A stretch of 9,722 nucleotides of DNA from Burkholderiales bacterium (lineage in GTDB: Bacteria > Pseudomonadota > Gammaproteobacteria > Burkholderiales > Burkholderiaceae_C): the NCBI GenBank assembly GCA_947450745.1, contig CANFYD010000104.1:1-9722 (forward strand), read 5' to 3'. Position 1 is the first letter of the stretch; each line of letters starts with the position of its first letter. Below the pieces are notes generated by a model. That model worked only from the letters and a program-made list of their open reading frames with translations. It ran no database searches and was not told the DNA's origin. Positions 7,206 to 9,722 of this stretch are shown piece by piece. The translations under genes were made by a program, and so were the position numbers.

Positions 7206-7228
7206 GTTGTAGGTTATCGTACAACTAA
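7206..7228 (-). promoter_or_regulatory. Candidate GntR operator upstream of kdgD
   Basis: GTTGTA (7206-7211) and TACAAC (7220-7225) form a perfect 6-bp inverted repeat with 8 nt between. Within it, the 9-mer GTTGTACGA (minus strand, 7225-7217) also occurs upstream of gntR at 8255-8263. Aligned over 16 bp (7213-7228 against 8252-8267, opposite strands) the two sites agree at 12 positions, all around a central GTAC. The site lies 80-100 nt before the kdgD ATG, a plausible promoter position. Nearby minus-strand hexamers such as TACGAT or TACAAC could be a -10, but no good -35 accompanies them. Regulation by the linked FadR-type protein is inferred. Confidence 0.55.
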
Positions 7229-7304
7229 GATTCGACTCGGCCCATGCGGGGAACTACTGAGGTGTTGACTTTGTACCGCCAGATTGCGGTGGCCGGCGGC
7301 AACC

Positions 7305-7330
7305 GATCGCGGGTCGCGACCCGCCCTACG
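7305..7330 (+). repeat. REP-like repeat, copy A
   Basis: This 26-bp unit contains a perfect 16-bp palindrome (GCGGGTCGCGACCCGC, 7309-7324) followed by CCTACG. It matches copy C in 24 of 26 positions in the same orientation, and copy B in inverted orientation at 22 of 23 positions. With copy B it could form a long stem (about 23 bp) around a 29-nt loop. Confidence 0.75.
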
Positions 7331-7359
7331 AAGCCGATGCAGCCGGTGCACATGAATTC

Positions 7360-7382
7360 CGTAGGGCGGGTCGTGACCCGCG
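7360..7382 (-). repeat. REP-like repeat, copy B (inverted)
   Basis: CGTAGGGCGGGTC followed by GTGACCCGCG is the reverse complement of copy A over 23 bp with a single mismatch, a C-to-T change in the palindrome centre. It is in the opposite orientation to copies A and C, giving an alternating arrangement like bacterial interspersed mosaic elements. Confidence 0.75.
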
Positions 7383-7475
7383 TGGCAGCGAACGCCCGTG
7401 GCTGCGGCTGCGACCCTGCATTGCGGGACATCGCGGCCCGACGGCGAAGCGATCGCGGATCTCGACCCGCCCTAC
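7361..7475. repeat. Possible 115-bp element bounded by copies B and C
   Basis: Copies B (7361-7382) and C (7454-7475) are inverted relative to each other and match in 20 of 22 positions, both with GTAGGGCGGGTCG outermost. Together they bound a 115-bp unit with terminal inverted repeats and a GC-rich core. The layout is compatible with a REP doublet or a small non-autonomous (MITE-like) element. No clear flanking target-site duplication is seen, so mobility is unproven. Confidence 0.4.
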
Positions 7476-7478
7476 GAG
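7451..7478 (+). repeat. REP-like repeat, copy C, directly after the gntR stop
   Basis: The unit GATCGCGGATCTCGACCCGC plus CCTACG matches copy A at 24 of 26 bp. It ends about 4 bp from the gntR stop codon, so it would be transcribed as a structured 3' end of the gntR mRNA. Its palindrome is imperfect compared with copy A. Confidence 0.7.
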
Positions 7479-7482
7479 GACC

Positions 7483-8205
7483 TCAGCTCGCCTCTTGCTG
7501 CGCGCGGCGGCGGCGCTCGCGGCTGTTGGCCAGATGGGCGCGCATGGCGGCGCGGGCGGCGTCCGGGTCCTGGTTCACGATGGCGTCGTAAATGCTTTCA
7601 TGCTCGCCGTTGACGCGCCGCAGATAGTTGCGGCGCTCTTCGCTGATGTCATCCGGCAGCTCCAGCCGTGCGCGCGGAATGATCATGCTGCCCAGCGTCG
7701 CCATCAGGTCGGAGAAGTGGCTGTTCTGCGTCGCACGGGCAATCTCCAGATGGAACTGGAAGTCGGCCGCCACCGCGTCGCGCCCGGCGTTGACGGCGGC
7801 GGTCACCTCGTCCAGCGCCTGGCGCATGGCCTGCAAGTTGGTGTCGGTGCGGCGCTGCGCGGCCAGGCCGGCGGCCTCGGTTTCCAGGCCGATGCGCAAC
7901 TCCAGCACCGCAATCACATCGCGCAAAGTGTTGAACTGCTCCGGGGCAATCTTGAAGCCCGGCGTGTCGCCCAGCCCCAGCACAAAGGTGCCGATGCCGT
8001 GCCGCGTTTCCACCAGCCCCGAGGCCTGCAACTTGGAGATGGCCTCGCGCACCACCGTGCGGCTGACTTCGAACTCGCCCATGATGGCCGCCTCGGTCGG
8101 CAACTTGTCGCCGGTCTGCAAGTGGCCGCTGCGGATGCGCTCACCCAGGGAATCGACCAACGCCAGGGCGAGGGTTCGGGGCTTGCGACGAGGCGAGGTT
8201 TGCAT
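7483..8205 (-). CDS. GntR-family transcriptional regulator, FadR subfamily (FCD domain)
   Basis: The 240-residue product has an N-terminal winged helix (about residues 10-78), including DKLPTEAAIMGEFEVSRTVV (33-52) and the wing GLVETRHGIGTFV (63-75). A C-terminal helical FCD effector domain (about 95-230) follows. Putative FCD metal/ligand residues are Asp148 and His152 (ADFQFHLEI), His202 (EHESIYDAI) and His224 (MRAHL). Such proteins usually repress sugar-acid genes until a pathway ligand binds, so an aldarate or 5-dehydro-4-deoxyglucarate is a plausible inducer here (inference). The start is uncertain: ATG 8205 and an in-frame GTG at 8235 are both possible, and neither has a good Shine-Dalgarno. 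It is divergent from garD and upstream of the kdgD operon, and candidate operators lie before both. It corresponds in position to ycbG of Bacillus. Confidence 0.93.
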   Translation of the reverse strand: MQTSPRRKPRTLALALVDSLGERIRSGHLQTGDKLPTEAAIMGEFEVSRTVVREAISKLQASGLVETRHGIGTFVLGLGDTPGFKIAPEQFNTLRDVIAVLELRIGLETEAAGLAAQRRTDTNLQAMRQALDEVTAAVNAGRDAVAADFQFHLEIARATQNSHFSDLMATLGSMIIPRARLELPDDISEERRNYLRRVNGEHESIYDAIVNQDPDAARAAMRAHLANSRERRRRAQQEAS

Positions 8206-8251
8206 GATGGCGAGTTGTGGAGGAAATGAGATCACGGCCCTGAAATGGCCT

Positions 8252-8267
8252 GTTGTTGTACGACGAC
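8252..8267. promoter_or_regulatory. Candidate GntR operator in the gntR-garD divergent region
   Basis: GTTGTTGTACGACGAC is an imperfect palindrome centred on GTAC, symmetric at 12 of 16 positions (GTyGTyGTACrACrAC). It shares the 9-mer GTTGTACGA with the site before kdgD. It overlaps the predicted gntR transcription start (about 8268), the expected place for autorepression. It lies about 87 bp before the garD ATG, so it could also influence garD. Confidence 0.6.
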
Positions 8268-8274
8268 TGATGAC

Positions 8275-8304
8275 ATACTACTGCGACTTGCGTCACTTTA
8301 ACAA
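8275..8304 (-). promoter_or_regulatory. Candidate sigma-70 promoter of gntR
   Basis: Read on the minus strand, TTGTTA (8304-8299) and TAGTAT (8280-8275) are separated by 18 nt and match the -35 and -10 consensus well. Transcription would start near 8268, right at the palindromic operator, leaving a leader of about 63 nt to the ATG at 8205. The garD promoter on the other strand is less clear: TTAACA (8298-8303) and GATAAC (8324-8329) are 20 nt apart, which is long. Confidence 0.5.
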
Positions 8305-8353
8305 GGTCGGTGCCGATAGCGCCGATAACACGCTCCGCCACAGGATTGATTCA

Positions 8354-9722
8354 ATGAACGAGACCCGCGCCCTCCTCCCGCTGACGATTCGCATGCACGA
8401 CAGCGACAACGTGGCCATCGTGGCCAACGACGGCGGCTTGCCCGCTGGCACGGTACTAAGCCACGGTCTGACGCTGAAGGATCAGGTGCCACAGGGCCAC
8501 AAGGTCGCCTTGACCGACCTGCCCGCCGGGACCGCCGTGCTGCGCTACAACGTGCCGATCGGCTACGCCTTGAAGGACATTCCGGCCGGCAGCTGGGTGC
8601 ATGAGCGGCTGCTGCAGATGCCGGCGGCGCGCGAGTTGGACGGCCTGCCCAAGGCGACCGAGCGCCCGGCGGAGTTGCCGCCGCTGGCCGGCTACAGCTT
8701 CCAGGGCTATCGCAATGCGGACGGCTCGGTCGGCACCCGCAACATCCTGGCCATCACCACCACGGTGCAATGCGTGGCCGGCGTGGTCGAGTTCGCGGTG
8801 GCTCGCATCAAGGCCGAACTGCTGCCGAATTACCCGCATGTCGACGACGTGGTGGGCCTGGAACACAGCTACGGCTGCGGCGTCGCCATCGACGCGCCCG
8901 ACGCCATCATCCCGATCCGCACGCTGCGCAACATCAGCCTGAACCCCAACTTTGGCGGCGAGGTGATGGTGGTCAGCCTGGGCTGTGAAAAGCTGCAACC
9001 CGAACGGCTACTGCCGCCGGGGGTGATCGCCATCAGCGATCAGCGCGATGGCTTGACCACTACCGACAGCAAGCTTGATGTCGTCTGCCTGCAAGATGAC
9101 AAACACATCGGCTTCATGTCGATGATCGATTCGGTGATGGGCCGCGCCGCCGTGCATCTGGAGCGCTTGAACGCCCGGCGGCGCGAAACGGTGCCGGCGT
9201 CCGAGTTGGTGGTGGGCGTGCAATGCGGCGGCAGCGACGCGTTCTCCGGCGTGACGGCCAACCCGGCGGTCGGCTTTTGTACCGACCTGCTGGTGCGCGC
9301 CGGGGCCACCGTGATGTTCAGCGAAACCACCGAGGTGCGTGACGGCATCAACCTGCTGACCGCCCGCGCCGCCAGCGTGGCGGTGGCCGACGCGCTGATC
9401 CGCGAAATGGCCTGGTACGACGCCTACCTGCAGCGCGGCCAAGTGGACCGCAGCGCCAACACCACGCCGGGCAACAAGCAAGGCGGCTTGTCCAATATCG
9501 TCGAAAAAGCGATGGGCTCCATCGTCAAGAGCGGCAGCGCGGCCATCTCCGCCGTGCTCGCCCCCGGCGAAAAGCTGACCGGCCAACGCGGCCTGATCTA
9601 TGCCGCCACGCCCGCCAGCGACTTCATCTGCGGCACGCTGCAGCTCGCCGCCGGGATGAACCTGCATGTCTTCACGACCGGCCGTGGCACGCCCTATGGC
9701 CTGGCCGCGGTGCCGGTGATCA
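8354..9722 (+). CDS. garD: Galactarate dehydratase (3' truncated by the window edge)
   Basis: The frame opens at ATG 8354, with AGGA 8 nt upstream, and stays open for 456 codons to the right edge. E. coli GarD has about 523 residues, so roughly 65 are missing. GarD (EC 4.2.1.42, UxaA/altronate dehydratase family) dehydrates galactarate to 5-dehydro-4-deoxyglucarate in the cytosol. Residues 13-85 form the N-terminal SAF-type domain (MHDSDNVAIV at its start). Family motifs follow: GYRNADGSVGTRN (118-130), HSYGCGVAIDAP (171-182), NISLNPNFGGEVMV (193-206), GCEKLQPERLL (210-220), CGGSDAFSGVTANPA (291-305) and TPGNKQGG (371-378). NISLNPNFGG and GCEKLQPERLL point to GarD rather than altronate dehydratase. 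The gene is divergent from gntR, and its product feeds KdgD, so the locus handles both glucarate and galactarate. Confidence 0.94.
   Translation, partial: MNETRALLPLTIRMHDSDNVAIVANDGGLPAGTVLSHGLTLKDQVPQGHKVALTDLPAGTAVLRYNVPIGYALKDIPAGSWVHERLLQMPAARELDGLPKATERPAELPPLAGYSFQGYRNADGSVGTRNILAITTTVQCVAGVVEFAVARIKAELLPNYPHVDDVVGLEHSYGCGVAIDAPDAIIPIRTLRNISLNPNFGGEVMVVSLGCEKLQPERLLPPGVIAISDQRDGLTTTDSKLDVVCLQDDKHIGFMSMIDSVMGRAAVHLERLNARRRETVPASELVVGVQCGGSDAFSGVTANPAVGFCTDLLVRAGATVMFSETTEVRDGINLLTARAASVAVADALIREMAWYDAYLQRGQVDRSANTTPGNKQGGLSNIVEKAMGSIVKSGSAAISAVLAPGEKLTGQRGLIYAATPASDFICGTLQLAAGMNLHVFTTGRGTPYGLAAVPVI

Larger units (their letters stand above)
7226..7482. other. Intergenic region between the gntR stop and the kdgD operator, holding REP-like repeats
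   Basis: The full gap from 7126 to 7482 is 357 bp. Its kdgD-proximal part holds the leader and candidate operator. The rest contains three copies of a GTAGGGCGGGTCGnGAnCCGC-type unit and no convincing coding sequence. Short open frames here encode only translated repeats, with no ribosome binding sites. The region should end the gntR transcript and separate it from the kdgD operon, although no U-tailed terminator is visible. Confidence 0.6.

Noticed and set aside
7225..7431. Small minus-strand open frame of 68 codons in the repeat region
   Set aside because: It mostly translates REP-like repeats A and B, has no ribosome binding site and no recognisable protein features.
7305..7478. CRISPR array
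   Set aside because: Only three units, in alternating orientation, unevenly spaced and palindromic. There are no uniform spacers and no cas genes.
8456..9667. Minus-strand open frames opposite garD (8456-8998 and 9008-9667)
   Set aside because: They are antisense shadows of garD, which has family motifs along its whole visible length.
1..9722. tRNA, rRNA, transposase, integrase, toxin-antitoxin or defence genes
   Set aside because: None was recognised on either strand. The window is filled by metabolic, transport and regulatory genes with short gaps.

Overview
The window is about 9.7 kb of GC-rich DNA that looks like a betaproteobacterial chromosome, most likely order Burkholderiales. The main reason is the pair of Bug/TctC-type periplasmic binding proteins in one operon, a family greatly expanded in that order. 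Codon use, gene density and Shine-Dalgarno spacing fit. The genus cannot be fixed from the sequence alone.

The content is a catabolic locus for the aldarates D-glucarate and galactarate. On the minus strand, in transcription order, are: a FadR-type GntR regulator (8205-7483); a 357-bp gap with three REP-like repeats and a candidate operator; 5-dehydro-4-deoxyglucarate dehydratase kdgD (7125-6214); a Bug-type binding protein (6127-5141); glucarate dehydratase gudD (5112-3778); a short tail that looks like the end of a lost outer-membrane protein gene (3777-3722); a 2,5-dioxovalerate (alpha-ketoglutarate semialdehyde) dehydrogenase (3685-2246); a second Bug-type binding protein (2147-1173); and a D-2-hydroxyacid dehydrogenase (1137-172). 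On the plus strand, divergent from the regulator, galactarate dehydratase garD starts at 8354 and runs off the right edge. At the left edge is the 3' end of a small plus-strand gene resembling the DUF1127 family.

The pathway is coherent. GudD (from glucarate) and GarD (from galactarate) both give 5-dehydro-4-deoxyglucarate. KdgD dehydrates and decarboxylates it to 2,5-dioxopentanoate, and the aldehyde dehydrogenase oxidises that to 2-oxoglutarate, which enters the TCA cycle. The two Bug proteins are the likely substrate-capture components, although no TctA/TctB membrane partner is present in the window. The role of the hydroxyacid dehydrogenase is unclear. The gene set resembles the ycbC-ycbD-gudP-gudD-ycbG-garD cluster of Bacillus subtilis, with Bug proteins where the GudP permease would be.

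The regulator probably controls both transcription units. A shared 9-mer (GTTGTACGA) lies inside palindromic sequence just upstream of both gntR/garD and kdgD, and at gntR it sits next to a good -35/-10 pair. I see no undescribed defence, mobile or RNA system. The most interesting points are the operator pair, the probable outer-membrane protein scar inside the operon, the alternating repeat cluster, and the two dissimilar binding proteins in one operon.
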